The notes: a model not told the origin generated them from the sequence alone. Counted from the first letter of the stretch, positions 26,601 through 33,300 are shown. The stretch: 64,000 bases of DNA from Kryptolebias marmoratus (GCF_001649575.2 NC_051447.1:1339156-1403155); one strand, 5' to 3'. Numbers and translations: made by a program.

Positions 26601-29600
26601 ACACTGCTGTTGTGGGTTGTATCAAGAGTGGTCAGGAGGAGTACAGGAAACTAATCTTTGACTTTACCACATCAACTGCGCCTGAACACCACCAAGCTTA
26701 GAGAGATGGTGTTGGACTTCAGAAGGCCAAGGCCTCACCTGAAGCCTGTGACCACTAAAGGCATCTGTGTGGACCGTGTAAAGACCTACAAATACAGTGC
26801 AGTTGGGTAATAAACTGGACTGGACTGCCAACACTAACATTTTGTGCAGGAGAGGACAACACTAACTGTACTTCCTCAGAAGTAAAAATGCTGCTGCATA
26901 TGCTCTATCAGATTGTTGTGGTAAGTTCCTTTCTTCCTCCTAAGCGTGCTAAAGAGGCAGCTTAAAAAAAGGACGCCTCACAACGAGACAAACTGGTGAG
27001 GTTGGTGGGCTCTATTGTGGGAACAGAGCTGGACAGCCTGATGTGTTGCTGAGCCGGCTCCTGTTACTCATAGACAATCACATCATCATCTCCAGACAGC
27101 GGAGCAGTTTCAGCAACAGACTGTCACTGCCCTGCTCCACAGACAGACAGACAAAATCATTTCTGACCCATGCCAAACTTTAAACCTACTACAACAGTTC
27201 TCTGATGTAATTTTGTTAAATCAGACTTTCTTTTTTAGTCTGAGTTTTTACATGAAAAGGAGCATTCCACAAGTCATTTGACTTTTATTCTGCTCAAAAT
27301 ACACTAAGCTAACAAATAATGTAAATAATAAATATAATAATGTTGCTTGCCCCAAGGCTTCTTTCATAAACGACAGCAGGTTGTAGCCTATTAATGGAAA
27401 GAGATAAGGACAATGCTGCCATAATTAGGACAGGAGAAGAATATTCATTTTTTTATTGCAGAAATCTGATAATTATAAATCAGAATAAACCTGCTGCTGT
27501 TTAAGTCAAAACAAAAAGATCTTAAGGTGTTAACTCCACAGTCAGGAGGTTTATTTAGCTCTGACACTGACCTAGAACAGACTAATGTGCAAATCACTTC
27601 ACAGATCAAATAAAATATGTTAATAGATATTATCTGATAAGCAGAGGTACTAACAAATTAAATCTAATATTAACTATTTAAGGTCATTTTAGCAAATTCA
27701 AACAAAATATAAAAAACTTAAACAGCATTTTGGACATCATCAACTTGATACAGTTCTATGTATATAGTGTTGCACAATTTTTTGTTCGTTGTGTTTTTAA
27801 TCAGTTGAAGGTTCTTTGTCTTGCACAACAGGGAATTTTTTTTTTAAATCTAATGATACAGGAAATTAGCAAGGCTATAGGCCTTCATATAAGATTGAAT
27901 GATGAAGGCCCAGTTTACACAAAACTGTTTTTAAGTGAAAACAGAACAATTTGTTGCATTTCATCTGTATGTCTACAAGACAACAGTGATCAGCTTCTCT
28001 GACACCGAAAACTTTTACATGCAGGTCTCCAGTTTTCTCAAATGCTCTTTATTGTTTCAAGAGAAAACACAATTTTCCTGAAGGCAAAAGTGTTCGCACA
28101 TGCACACTACGGCTGCAATTAGTCAGTAGTTTTTCTGTACATGCATGACTAGATCAACAACAGTAACAATGGTGGATCTTTTTAGATTTATAATTTAAAG
28201 TAATGTGTAGCAACAAGGCAACCTCATCTTCAGCCCAAACAAATGTTTGTGTCTTCAGATGTAACCAATTTTATGCTTAAGACTGAAGTGTCTGAATTTA
28301 TGCACGTGTTGCTGAGGTACAAAAGTTACAGCACCAGATAGTGACCTGGGGTCTCATTTATAAAAGACTGCGTAGGATTCATACTAAAAGTGTGCATACG
28401 CCAAAAGGCTAAAATGGTGTATGCCAAAAAAATGTCAGATTCATAAAACCGTGCACATGCACACCAGCAAGCAACTTCCCTTTATAAATCACAGCTGTAC
28501 CTAAAAGTTGGCCCAAAAGGACCCATCTCAGGTTCTGCCCTCCACACGCCCACATTCAACCAAAAATGATCAATGCAAAGCACCTCATGAATGTGAAGGT
28601 GGATTTAAATGAGCCAGCTGATCAATGTTTTTTTATGGTTAACAATGGCAATCACGGAGAAACAAGCAAAGAAACAAAATTTCATCAAGGAAGAAATTGA
28701 TGTGCCGGTGAATGAGGTGGAGAAGAGAAAAAATATAATTTTTTGGAGCCACAGTAGCGGCGTTACAAATAAAAGGAAAAGATGTGAGCAGCAATACGTC
28801 GTTCCCACTGTTAATTCAGAGAGTGGGACAAAGAGGACCCGGGTCAAGGTGAAGAAAAAGTGGTCAGATTTTAGGGTGGAGGCAAAAAAGCAACTAACCG
28901 GCCTCCGCCAGTGCATGTCAACTACAGGTGGGGGTTAGGGCATACCCGAACTGACACCATTTAAAAGAAGGATGGCCGGTGTCGTGCTGAAATGGGATGG
29001 TCTGCCAAAAGCTGATCTGGCGAGCACGGGTATGAGCGGTATTAAAGCGTGCCTCTTCTGCACTCTGGGGCTTTGGAAAGGGGATTAGGAGGCAGCATCT
29101 GAGGGGGTAGCCACTGTCCCCTTATGGGTTAGACTGTGGTACACATCACCCTGGTGATCATCCAGGGAGAAGAATGTGATGGAGAGAAAACTTATGGCTC
29201 ACCAGCAGAAGCATAAATAATCCTGCTGTTTTGAAAGCTTATGATAAAGTCGATCTAAGATTAAAGTTTGATTATGGAGTGAAACTAAATTTCTGAGAGG
29301 AATCATGATGCAGTGTAACTTCAATTCCCCACTTCACCATCTGTCGCCAACTTTTCTTGTCTCCAAAATGAGCGTACGCATGGGTCAGAGTTGGTGTGTT
29401 TGGCGGGTTTATTTGTGTTGGTGGGTTTTGCTTCTTACTGACAATTAACAACATGCTTAACTTGCTCATGAGCAATTTATGAGCTAAGCCTCCTTTGCCA
29501 TGGTGATCTAGTTGCTCAAACAGATCCTCCTTTGTGATACTGAAAACTCTGATTTTCAGCTCAACATAGCTCGTGAAGCAGGAAATTTTGTTATGTAGTA

Positions 29601-29874
29601 CACCTCACAGACCCTGAAACAGTGTTGACCTTTTCATATCAAGTGTTCTACACACACACCAACAACTTGTTTTAGGTTATTTGACAACTTGAAGAGAAAG
29701 TAAAAAAGAATGAAGAGAATGTAAACTGCTTGCAGACTCACCATCCCCATGCTCGCAGGTCATGCCCAGAAAAGCATGGTCTCTTGTGGTTTCAACAATC
29801 CTGGAATCATAGACCGAAGAATCCACAAGCAGACTCCGAGCCATCCCTAAAGTCACCATGCTGCTGTCAGCCAT
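3775..29874 (-). CDS. ect2: ect2, 5' part of coding region (7 coding exons, partial gene)
   Basis: ECT2 is a Rho guanine-nucleotide exchange factor that activates RhoA at the spindle midzone and cell cortex during cytokinesis; its N-terminal BRCT repeats bind the centralspindlin component RACGAP1/Cyk4. Seven exons on the minus strand give 799 coding bases (266 codons) with frame kept at every junction. Residues 1-44 are the leader, 45-132 BRCT0, 133-222 BRCT1 and 223-266 the linker into BRCT2. Blocks such as VETRVVLVGEAG, RIVGPPVVLHC, CFTGFRNKEEM, VHHMGGIIRKDF and KVPPFQDCILSFLGFS correspond closely to vertebrate ECT2. The start at 29874 is the second of two adjacent ATGs and gives an N-terminus (MADSSMVTLG...) that aligns without gaps to the mammalian one. 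The rest of BRCT2 and the DH, PH and C-terminal regions are missing because the gene runs off the left edge. The identification is recalled family knowledge plus direct reading of exons and splice sites. Confidence 0.95.
3906..3942 (-). promoter_or_regulatory. ect2: long polypyrimidine tract of the ect2 exon 8 acceptor
   Basis: On the minus strand a run of about 31 bases that is almost all T (with two C) leads straight into the AG acceptor at 3907-3906. Such tracts bind U2AF65 and make strong 3' splice sites. The length may also partly reflect microsatellite expansion. Confidence 0.7.
3943..4690. other. ect2 intron, nothing recognised
   Basis: AT-rich intronic DNA with no element boundary or domain that I can support. 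Confidence 0.5.
4700..5205 (+). pseudogene. Tc1/mariner-type transposase, C-terminal DDE remnant
   Basis: Frames at 4808-5138 read VMLWGCFSGVGLSCFNPVKG, then SACQDILDNFMLPISREQFG and, after a frameshift near 5035, ELDCPAQSPDLNLTEHLWDE. This is the central and C-terminal part of a Tc1-family DDE transposase. Visible are the GPFLFQQD(C) segment with the second catalytic Asp and the SPDLNxxEHLWDEL segment with the third acidic residue. The N-terminal helix-turn-helix and the first Asp are not recognisable. At least one frameshift and several stops show that it is dead. It lies inside the intron between ect2 exons 7 and 8. Confidence 0.85.
5228..5800 (+). repeat. unclassified element with a Ser-rich reading frame
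   Basis: The segment begins at cagggatggaaattggc, a CAGGG-type start seen in hAT elements, and contains two A-runs. Frame 5550-5771 begins MSQKPAKRARISPLFKHAES and continues Ser/Gly-rich, with a basic end. It looks like the N-terminal leader of a transposon protein, but no domain follows. Cytosine-adenine-rich hinge sequence at 5455-5520 precedes it. The right end is not defined and may have been displaced by the hAT insertion at 5913. Confidence 0.3.
5913..6737. mobile_element. non-autonomous hAT element, 825 bp, with 8-bp target duplication
   Basis: Terminal inverted repeats TAGGGCTGCAAC (5913-5924) and GTTGCAGCCCTA (6726-6737) are exact. They are flanked by GTTCCAAC at both 5905-5912 and 6738-6745, an 8-bp target-site duplication diagnostic of the hAT superfamily. 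The ends are rich in ATCGATTAAT-like palindromes. It encodes no transposase. A single N lies at 6536. A second, truncated copy starts at 10194. Confidence 0.92.
6750..7655. other. ect2 intron, nothing recognised
   Basis: There are only chance frames (6823-7203 plus, 7197-7433 minus) without domain similarity. Confidence 0.5.
7656..7729 (-). CDS. ect2: ect2 exon 7, end of BRCT1
   Basis: This 74-base exon has the acceptor tcatctctcag and the donor GT|GTAAGT, leaving phase 2. It encodes LAVCMGTPILNLSWIQKAWE and RRDDV. The Trp in LSWIQKAW is the hallmark tryptophan of the last BRCT helix. Confidence 0.94.
7800..8100 (+). repeat. dispersed repeat family R1, copy 1 (truncated)
   Basis: It shares ordered blocks with copies at 30040, 58600, 59905, 60870 and 62200: cattccttgaag, gttgagaaatga, ttttggtcaaaccttgaaaa, gttgtgaatgactc and ttggctaatgtagataagctg. 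The 3' blocks found in other copies (gttgactccaaa...gttcatgag) are missing here. No coding capacity is seen. R1 is my label for an unnamed family. Confidence 0.75.
8112..8219 (-). CDS. ect2: ect2 exon 6, BRCT1 core
   Basis: This 108-base, phase-0 exon (36 codons) has the acceptor ttctcctgcag. The donor is AGG|GTTGGT, which is weak. Using it gives KYR-LAVCMGTPI across the junction, which keeps length and frame with mammalian ECT2. It encodes NLVNLVHHMGGIIRKDFSTK and then VTHLIANSTHGEKYR, the glycine turn and third strand of BRCT1. Confidence 0.93.
8475..8564 (-). CDS. ect2: ect2 exon 5, start of BRCT1
   Basis: This 90-base, phase-0 exon (30 codons) has the acceptor tcttttactccag and the donor ATG|GTGAGG. 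It encodes PLHFSCRPLYCTTMLNLSLC followed by FTGFRNKEEM. The LCFTGF turn is the usual opening of a BRCT fold. Confidence 0.95.
8780..9770. repeat. high-copy fish DNA repeat, left part
   Basis: The sequence ctcattgtcctgctggaagg at 9279-9298, followed by blocks like ttccttcgtccatctttcc, tgctacagcattatgctgcc and ccttcttctacatg, matches a repeat I recognise as very common in fish genomes. It resumes at about 9950 after an insert. I cannot assign a superfamily from the sequence alone. Confidence 0.6.
9771..9948 (+). repeat. LINE/SINE 3' tail with (AGTAA)n inserted in the fish repeat
   Basis: A short AGTAA array (9772-9793) is followed by tgtacagcacactggccaac and gtgctttataaatgaagg, the conserved tail motif of L2-related LINEs and their SINEs. 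The host repeat continues directly afterwards with ggtggatgacccttttcttg. This indicates a nested, strongly 5'-truncated insertion. Confidence 0.55.
9949..10081. repeat. high-copy fish DNA repeat, right part
   Basis: It continues the repeat interrupted at 9770, with cttgacaggtttgctgtggt and ggagctctgtgggatgctca. Confidence 0.55.
10087..10904 (-). mobile_element. hAT-like element with 5-bp target duplication, carrying a nested hAT insertion
   Basis: Ends are CAGGGTTTCCCCCC... (10087) and ...CTGGGGGAACCCTG (10904). CTGTA flanks both sides (10082-10086 and 10905-10909). It is the same family as 17884-18343 and 22116-23101 but in the opposite orientation, shown by the gcttagcc/ccacctacca block near the left end and the tgtattataag block near the right end. 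Much of its interior is replaced by a copy of the TAGGGCTGCAAC element from 10194. Confidence 0.85.
10194..10862. mobile_element. second TAGGGCTGCAAC hAT element, right-truncated and nested
   Basis: It starts with the same roughly 75 bases as the copy at 5913, then diverges at cttggaa. It holds about 560 bases absent from the first copy, then shares tctgtatgtaaaggagtagg before stopping at about 10862. The right terminal repeat is missing. The first copy is therefore internally deleted relative to this one, and this one is terminally deleted. Confidence 0.8.
11060..12935 (+). pseudogene. L2/CR1-like LINE: ORF1 esterase-like end, endonuclease start, 3' tail
   Basis: At 11760-11910 the translation reads NWSAFWGKPGLMHRDDIHPT followed by LGGAALLFRNLADF. 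This is the C-terminal DxxHP-type block of the SGNH-esterase-like ORF1 of fish CR1/L2 elements. From about 12190 the plus frames give fragments of the AP endonuclease (ETWQQQEDFVI, a PxNYxFHVPR-like stretch, and a decayed GDFNI-like region at about 12500). At 12840-12935 the typical tail follows (tttttgtacagtgccctgag). The RT region is absent, so it is an internally deleted, multiply frameshifted copy. It fills most of the intron before ect2 exon 4. Confidence 0.65.
12950..13160. repeat. SINE-like dispersed repeat
   Basis: Blocks like gtgggcagctattaaagc, ggagcagttagggattagat, gtcttgctcaagaacatcac and ggggaatcaaacctgcaac belong to a very common fish repeat of unclear class. Confidence 0.5.
13286..13468 (-). 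CDS. ect2: ect2 exon 4, rest of BRCT0
   Basis: This 183-base, phase-0 exon (61 codons) has the acceptor aaatcttcag and the donor GAG|GTGAGG. It encodes the second half of BRCT0, including TEFETVFVLTNFNSPDYNYL and DNRIVGPPVVLHCAAKDE. The IVGPPVVLHC block is strongly conserved in ECT2 orthologues. The flanking introns are 5 kb and 10 kb and consist mostly of mobile elements. Confidence 0.95.
13700..14345. repeat. unclassified fish DNA repeat
   Basis: Motifs such as aacataaagctgcatggaga, ctcctcagacagttctcgcc and gtaccaacaaat at both ends of the region suggest a decayed DNA repeat. No boundary could be fixed. Confidence 0.4.
14393..14745. repeat. high-copy fish interspersed repeat
   Basis: Ordered blocks attcatccatcttctttatc, agggtacactctggacaggt, caatttagagttaccaatta, cctagcatgcatg, gaaaggccccaggctgg and ctaaccactgcgccgc mark a repeat found thousands of times in percomorph-type fish. 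It is non-coding. Confidence 0.75.
15095..15410 (+). pseudogene. L2-like LINE, 3' end with (ATT)n tail
   Basis: The translation GDRAFAVAAPRFWNSLPDYL followed by RAPQPLIDFKRGLKTFLFK is the classic C-terminus of fish L2/CR1-type reverse transcriptases. After the stop, gcactgtgtagcactttgag and agtgcggtataaattgg form the conserved 3' UTR stem. The copy ends in an (ATT)n microsatellite at 15378-15403, the usual terminus for this clade. Everything 5' of the C-terminus is missing. Confidence 0.85.
15481..15870. mobile_element. hAT-like element fragment (CAGAGGTCCC end)
   Basis: The left end cagaggtcccaaaccacgg, followed by ccggtaccggtcc, resembles the CAGGGGTCCCCAA termini of hAT elements. A frame at 15735-15860 reads MSNKQASLEALDETVSLLRN, resembling the N-terminal leader of a hAT transposase, but no BED finger or catalytic core follows. 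The right terminus was not found. Confidence 0.45.
16237..16560. repeat. dispersed repeat R2, copy 1
   Basis: It aligns with 47959-48240 over gtgttgcaaatca, atttctctaatcaaata, agagcatgca, gtactaat..tcagt, aatgaatcat and ctgactgat blocks in the same order. The estimated identity is about 70-75% by eye. There is no coding capacity. Confidence 0.7.
16561..17878. other. ect2 intron, nothing recognised
   Basis: AT-rich sequence with only chance frames (16647-16952). A block at about 17370-17410 (agtatggctttg) resembles sequence at 48390, hinting that the R2 family extends further. Confidence 0.4.
17884..18343 (+). mobile_element. short hAT-like element, 460 bp, 5-bp target duplication
   Basis: Ends are CAGGGTTTACCCCAG and CTGGGGGAAACCCTG, with CTATG at 17879-17883 and 18344-18348. 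The interior starts tgtattataaggccggcggg and ends cacctaccaccgggcttagc, as in the copy at 22116. CAGGG termini with 5-bp duplications fit the minority hAT groups that use 5-bp sites. Confidence 0.88.
18350..19750. other. ect2 intron, nothing recognised
   Basis: AT-rich and purine-rich stretches (18760-18850, 19640-19676) with no gene or element that I can support. Confidence 0.4.
20339..21187 (+). mobile_element. internally deleted Tc1-like transposon, TA-flanked
   Basis: Long inverted repeats are visible: the left end aaatttgtttttaccctttt...aaaggtcactgaaataagtt matches the reverse complement of 21085-21187. TA dinucleotides lie on both sides (20337-20338, 21188-21189). After the left repeat come gtatcatggtgtgcaccaca and a frame beginning MDHRKLRTVFSGA (20678), the N-terminal start of a Tc1 transposase, which breaks at once. 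The paired-domain and DDE core are deleted. Confidence 0.85.
21278..21303. repeat. (GTTT)n microsatellite in Rex3 tail
   Basis: Five to six GTTT units sit between the end of the Rex3 frame and its GATG-rich terminus. Confidence 0.8.
21346..22110. other. ect2 intron, nothing recognised
   Basis: AT-rich sequence without supported features. Confidence 0.4.
22116..23101 (+). mobile_element. hAT-like element, 986 bp, 5-bp target duplication, with MADF-like reading frame
   Basis: Ends are CAGGGTTTCCCCCAG and CTGGGGGAAACCCTG, with TAAAA at 22111-22115 and 23102-23106. It is the longest of three family members here. From 22365 a frame reads MDDFGALAELVHLY, then a TAG (22407-22409), then HFYDSSMRDHKDN. 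Another frame around 22465 gives VRKEITAAADKK. These resemble the start of a MADF domain (E-L-V-x-x-Y-x-x-L-Y-D-x-S..YKD, then W-x-E-I-A). The element may therefore be a deletion derivative of a larger transposon with a MADF-type accessory protein. Confidence 0.85.
23331..23410 (-). CDS. ect2: ect2 exon 3, start of BRCT0
   Basis: This 80-base exon has the acceptor tgtctctcag and the donor CAG|GTACAT. The first two bases complete a Glu codon begun in exon 2. It encodes RLPKVETRVVLVGEAGRNEA and then LVKALQ, matching the first strand and helix of the ECT2 N-terminal BRCT-like repeat. It joins directly, in phase 0, to the DISTPFITTD exon. This corresponds to the shorter mammalian isoform that lacks an extra exon at this point. 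Confidence 0.93.
23579..23635. repeat. (AAT)n-(AAC)n compound microsatellite
   Basis: About 14 AAT units run into five AAC units, 170 bases upstream of ect2 exon 3 on its own strand. Confidence 0.95.
24080..24800 (-). pseudogene. LINE reverse transcriptase remnant, antisense
   Basis: On the minus strand a frame at about 24584-24552 reads APQGCVLSLCLF, the RT motif P-Q-G-x-x-L-S-P. After it come YTKDLQSSDPSVKLVKY (normally followed by the FADDT catalytic box, here eroded) and, further on, HLHHQGPEMGRTLKQVY and EGLQEDACTW. These correspond to the post-catalytic region with its basic CRRM-like block. Many stops and frameshifts are present. The clade is the one that also left fragments at 26480 and 46020. 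Confidence 0.65.
24801..26480. other. ect2 intron, nothing recognised
   Basis: AT-rich intron sequence with chance frames only. An A-run lies at 26382-26401. Confidence 0.4.
26481..27180 (+). pseudogene. LINE reverse transcriptase remnant with FADDT box
   Basis: Frame 26483-26701 contains QNFADDTAVVGCIKSGQEEY; FADD is the catalytic box of non-LTR reverse transcriptases. A frameshift moves the next part to LREMVLDFRRPRPHLKPVTT, and another gives LTVLPQK-type sequence and the distal block (AYALSDCC; EVGGLYCGNRAGQPD). It is truncated at both ends and full of stops. It lies in the large intron between exons 2 and 3 of ect2. Confidence 0.75.
27181..28345. other. ect2 intron, nothing recognised
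   Basis: AT-rich sequence with chance frames (27730-28002) only. Confidence 0.4.
28348..29490 (+). mobile_element. PIF/Harbinger element remnant
   Basis: It begins with ggggtctcatttataaaaga and a CGTAGG/GCATACGC-rich subterminal region typical of fish Harbinger elements. It contains the Myb-like gene at 28609. Past 28940 the expected Gly-rich hinge is followed by decayed sequence. The right end is uncertain; an inverted gcgtacgc block at 29370 suggests it lies near 29490. Confidence 0.6.
28609..28938 (+). pseudogene. Harbinger-associated Myb/SANT-like (NAIF1-type) DNA-binding protein, partly intact
   Basis: The 109-codon frame covers a full Myb/SANT-like domain from about residue 15 to 100: AKKQNFIKEEIDVPVNEVEK (helix 1), a GVTNKRKRCEQQ helix-2 region, then TRVKVKKKWSDFRVEAKKQL (recognition helix) and the STTGGG hinge. 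In Harbinger transposons this protein enters the nucleus with the nuclease and binds the termini. A stop follows directly after the hinge, so the C-terminal transposase-interaction part is lost. No HARBI1-type nuclease is left in this copy. It sits in the first intron region of ect2, antisense to the gene. Confidence 0.75.
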
Positions 29875-29909
29875 CATCGGGGTAGGAAGCCAAGGATTCT
29901 CCAAACTTT
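29742..29909 (-). CDS. ect2: ect2 exon 2, first coding exon
   Basis: The coding part is 29742-29874 (133 bases, 44 codons plus one base). The donor is G|GTGAGT at 29741. A likely acceptor (ctgtaactttag) places the exon start at 29909, leaving about 35 bases of 5' UTR. Two ATGs are adjacent (29877-29875 and 29874-29872); the second aligns better with the mammalian start, though ribosomes could use the first. An in-frame ATG further upstream (29904) would add residues MENPWLPTPM, which have no counterpart I know. The leader includes a short SLLVDSSVYDSR block that is conserved in the family. Confidence 0.9.
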
Positions 29910-30039
29910 CTAAAGTTACAGTTGAATAACAGATTCAATTAATTTAGACAGAAAGGGGAGAAAAGGACAATATGAAAAAAGTGTCAACATTTCCAATATT
30001 AAGCTTTGAAAAAAATAAAATAAAACAAATCTGTTTATG

Positions 30040-30475
30040 TCAGCCACTCATTAACCTTTCATGTCAAGAGTTTTAAACTAATATCATCGTACACTGACAA
30101 AGATCACAGTTACAGCCGTTTTGGTTACCATTATGCTCGATCTCATGCAATATTGTGAGGTCTCACAGAATCTGTCAGAGCTCAGACTGTGTTGAGGATG
30201 ACTGTCAGCCACTACCACAACAAATATTAACTCAATATATGTGAGACTAACTTTAGTTAGAGAGATTTTTGATTTGACTAAGGTCAATTACCTTTGGCAG
30301 TCATCTAAAATCGGGTTGACTCCTAAAGTTAATCAGTTGCAGCTGAACTTTCAATGATTGCTTTCAGTTTAAAAAAAATCCGTCCTGTGGTTCATGAGCT
30401 ATTATGCTAACAAAGACACACAGAGAGACGAGCCAAAACAACATCGCCTTTAGCCTTCGGCGACGGGCGATAAAT
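30040..30475 (+). repeat. dispersed repeat family R1, copy 2
   Basis: Shared blocks are cctttcatg, ttttggttaccattatg, ctcatgcaatattgtgaggt, ccactaccacaacaaatatt, cgggttgactcc, gttcatgagctattatgcta and a final ttcggcgacgggcgataa. It lies in the first intron of ect2, same orientation as all other copies. Confidence 0.75.
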
Positions 30476-30652
30476 ATCTTAATTTGTTGATCATCAAAAG
30501 CGTAACAAAGTAGAAGAAACCAACTTAGAGGTAACAGGAGAAATAGCGTGGCACACTATGTCGTTAACGTTAGCCACTTTCACTGAAACCTGACTAAACG
30601 TCATTTATAAACAACTTTTAATACGTATTGTGGTTTTTTAACTCTAACTTAC

Positions 30653-30953
30653 CGGCGTACTTAATCCCCAGATATATTAGATGAAGTAGCAAAATAAAAA
30701 TAAAAAGTTAGCGATGGTTAACTGGCCGCTGAACCTGTTAACTTCAATAAACTCACTAGCTAACTTAGATAGCTGCAGAGCTAAAACAGCGATACAGTTA
30801 AGTCCACACTCTTTAAGAAAATCTGCTACACTCGTCCGATAAACCAAAAGGTTTCGCATCACCGCATGGTGCTCTTACTGTAAAAGAACAGACCAATAGA
30901 CAATTTTCTGATTGATGACAAATGACGACTTCAGAGCCGCCCGATGCTGGGTG
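30653..30953 (-). other. ect2: probable non-coding first exon of ect2
   Basis: A consensus donor (CCG|GTAAGT, exon end at 30653) sits upstream of the first coding exon and is the best splice donor on this strand in the region. The 5' boundary is a guess placed 25-50 bases after the CHR-like element. The exon would contain an upstream ATG (30862) with a 61-codon frame, a possible uORF that would cross the donor. An alternative is that the first exon is a different, shorter segment. Confidence 0.5.
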
Positions 30954-30959
30954 GTTGTC

Positions 30960-31090
30960 GGTCTGCTGTTGGAGCTCAATTCAAAAAGCAAGGCAAACAA
31001 CAGAGCTGCGCGCTGATTGGGTGAGAGTGACGGAATGTCTGCCGCTTCCGCCTTCTGAGGCTGCTGATTGGTCCGTTTATTCAAATCACG
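30960..31090 (-). promoter_or_regulatory. ect2: candidate ect2 promoter: two CCAAT boxes and a CHR-like TTTGAA
   Basis: Read on the minus strand there are CCAAT boxes at 31071-31067 and 31020-31016 (each in the extended context CCAATCAGC) and a TTTGAA at 30985-30980, 30 bases after the second CCAAT. CCAAT boxes 25-35 bases before a CHR (TTTGAA or TTCGAA) are typical of NF-Y plus DREAM/MuvB-regulated G2/M promoters, the class to which vertebrate ECT2 belongs. The segment is also richer in GC and CpG than its surroundings, and I see no TATA box. The motif spacing is seen directly; the regulatory role is inferred. Confidence 0.6.
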
Positions 31091-33300
31091 ACGCGAAGGA
31101 GACAGTCCTGTTACATTAAGGTACTGTCGGAAAATTCTCCCATTCAGTTTCGTACCATTGCTTAGGCACAGTTTTGAAAACAGAGCGTCATTTTTTCCAA
31201 ACATTGGACAGTTATCACAATCACACACCCAGTTAGCAGAACATACTAGAATTTTCCAAAATGAAACACTAGTAAAAAATTATATACTATTTTCTAAAAA
31301 CTTTATTTTTTGCCATATAAAACATACATTGTTTAAATAACCAGATATTTTTTCTTTTATTCGTTTACAAACTGGTAGACTAAACTTTTAACACTTTTAG
31401 CAACTTTACTTTCTTCACGATTCTGCACCAAGTATAATCTCTTTACTTAGCTAGCCAAAAATCTCATTGACATCAAAAGCTACAGCTTCATTTGCAAGGC
31501 ATTGTGGGAAGAACTTCGTTTTAAAAACTTTATTTATACAAATAAAACTTACAAATATACAAATGATGAACAATGAGAAAAATACCCCGGCAACTCCCCG
31601 GCATTTGGGGAGTTGCAACAAAAATTATTATATAAAGATTAAAGTATCCAATCTTATATAAAGAGCACATATTTAAAGTTTTACCTGCTTTTTGTTTTGT
31701 GGATGCTAGATGGTTTAAAAATGCTGTTTGGTTTCATTCATAAAACTTTGGGAAAAGGGGTTTAGAATTGGATAGTTAGGATTTGTGAATATGAATTTTA
31801 GCCATTAAAAGTAGATTTTTTTTTTTTTAGAAAATTACTAAAATCTTGCCCAAAAGCTATTAGGACAGGACAAAAATAAATAACAGGTATCTTCATTTTC
31901 AAAATTACACACAGAACATTTTACATCAAATCAATGTTGAAATAAAAAAATAATAAAACTGTAGAACGATTTTGGTGGAGTCAAAATTTGAAGTATTTTA
32001 AAAGACATTTCTTTCACCTTATTGTTTTGTAAAAAAAAAAAAAAAAAAATCTAAACCTTCTTCCAGTCCAGGTTTGGTTGCAAATTTTTCCAGTAGGTAA
32101 TGACAGGACAACCAAGCTTATTCAAAAAATTCAGAATAGGAAAGTAAAGTATAACAAAATGAATAACAAGATCACCCACTTGGAAAAAAAAGTGTTTAGG
32201 AATAAAGATATATGTTTATTTAATATGTGTTTGTTGTTCCAAATGTTATATCTATGGAGGGAAGTTATGTTTATAAAGCAAAGATCAAGAAAGGAGCATC
32301 TGTTTGTAAAAAATTGACATTTTCAAAGAGATATTATCAATATTATAACTGCAGAGCAAAATAAATTTAAACCTAATTATTATATGATTGTATAATAATA
32401 ATAGAGAAAACATCCTGTGGAATAGGGTTCCAAACTGAAGTGATATTTTTAAGGAACTGTTGAATCCAGTTTATTTTAAACATATTATTTAAAAGAGTGG
32501 AAAAGTCAAGAATGTTCATACCATCATGTTCTTAAGAGTTGAATGTCACTGACCTTTTAATATAGTCTTTTCTGTTTTATTCCATGCAAAACAGTTTGTC
32601 AATAACGTCTTTTAGTCCACATCTGCGAACAGAGCTGCATAACTCAGTCAAGAAAAACCTACAGTTTGAGTAAGTAAAATTCTTCCTTTAAGTCCCTTTG
32701 GAGCTAAGTGTTTTTTGTGTGTGTTTTCTGCAAAGCAGGATCAAAATTGATGGAACATCTCATGGATGGATTTATTATTATTGTTATAATTATTATTATT
32801 GATAACATCAAAGTAAGTGTTTCTTTTACTGGGATGTCAGCAATAGAGGCTGTTACAATTACAGATTATTTAGGTTGAGTCCTGATGCTTGTGAAAATGT
32901 AATGTAATGTTGATCATTTTAACATGAAGCATTTTTGAACAGAGTAATGTTCATCTACAAGTTGACTGATAAATATTTTGTTGTTTGCAATTGTATTACC
33001 TTTCAGGGGGCTGATTTAGCTAAAATCAGAAATAAGCTATGCACAGAAAAGGAACAGTTATGGACAAATGAGGCATCCCCTATTGATGCTTCAGTTGAAG
33101 TAAAACCTTGGAAAGGTGCCTGCATGTAGTTTAACTGAGTTGTGTTTTTGTTCATTGTTTTAACTGCATTCTGAAAGTAAGGTCCAAGGAAATTTTGCCA
33201 AAGCTTAAAACATAAAACTTCACTCAATGGTATAGAATGTTTTCGAGAAATCAGAAAATTAAATGATACTGTCATCAAGTTGCTAAAGAGTGGGATATTA
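31091..33300. other. intergenic DNA upstream of ect2, nothing recognised
   Basis: AT-rich with A/T runs at 31811 and 32032. Short frames near 32078-32317 and 32935-33129 have no recognisable domain. Some stretches may be antisense LINE-1 remnants, but I cannot support that. Confidence 0.4.

Noticed and set aside
30875..31228. 117-codon minus-strand frame across the ect2 promoter
   Set aside because: It overlaps the CCAAT boxes and CHR-like motif, has no domain, and is best explained by the GC-richer composition there.
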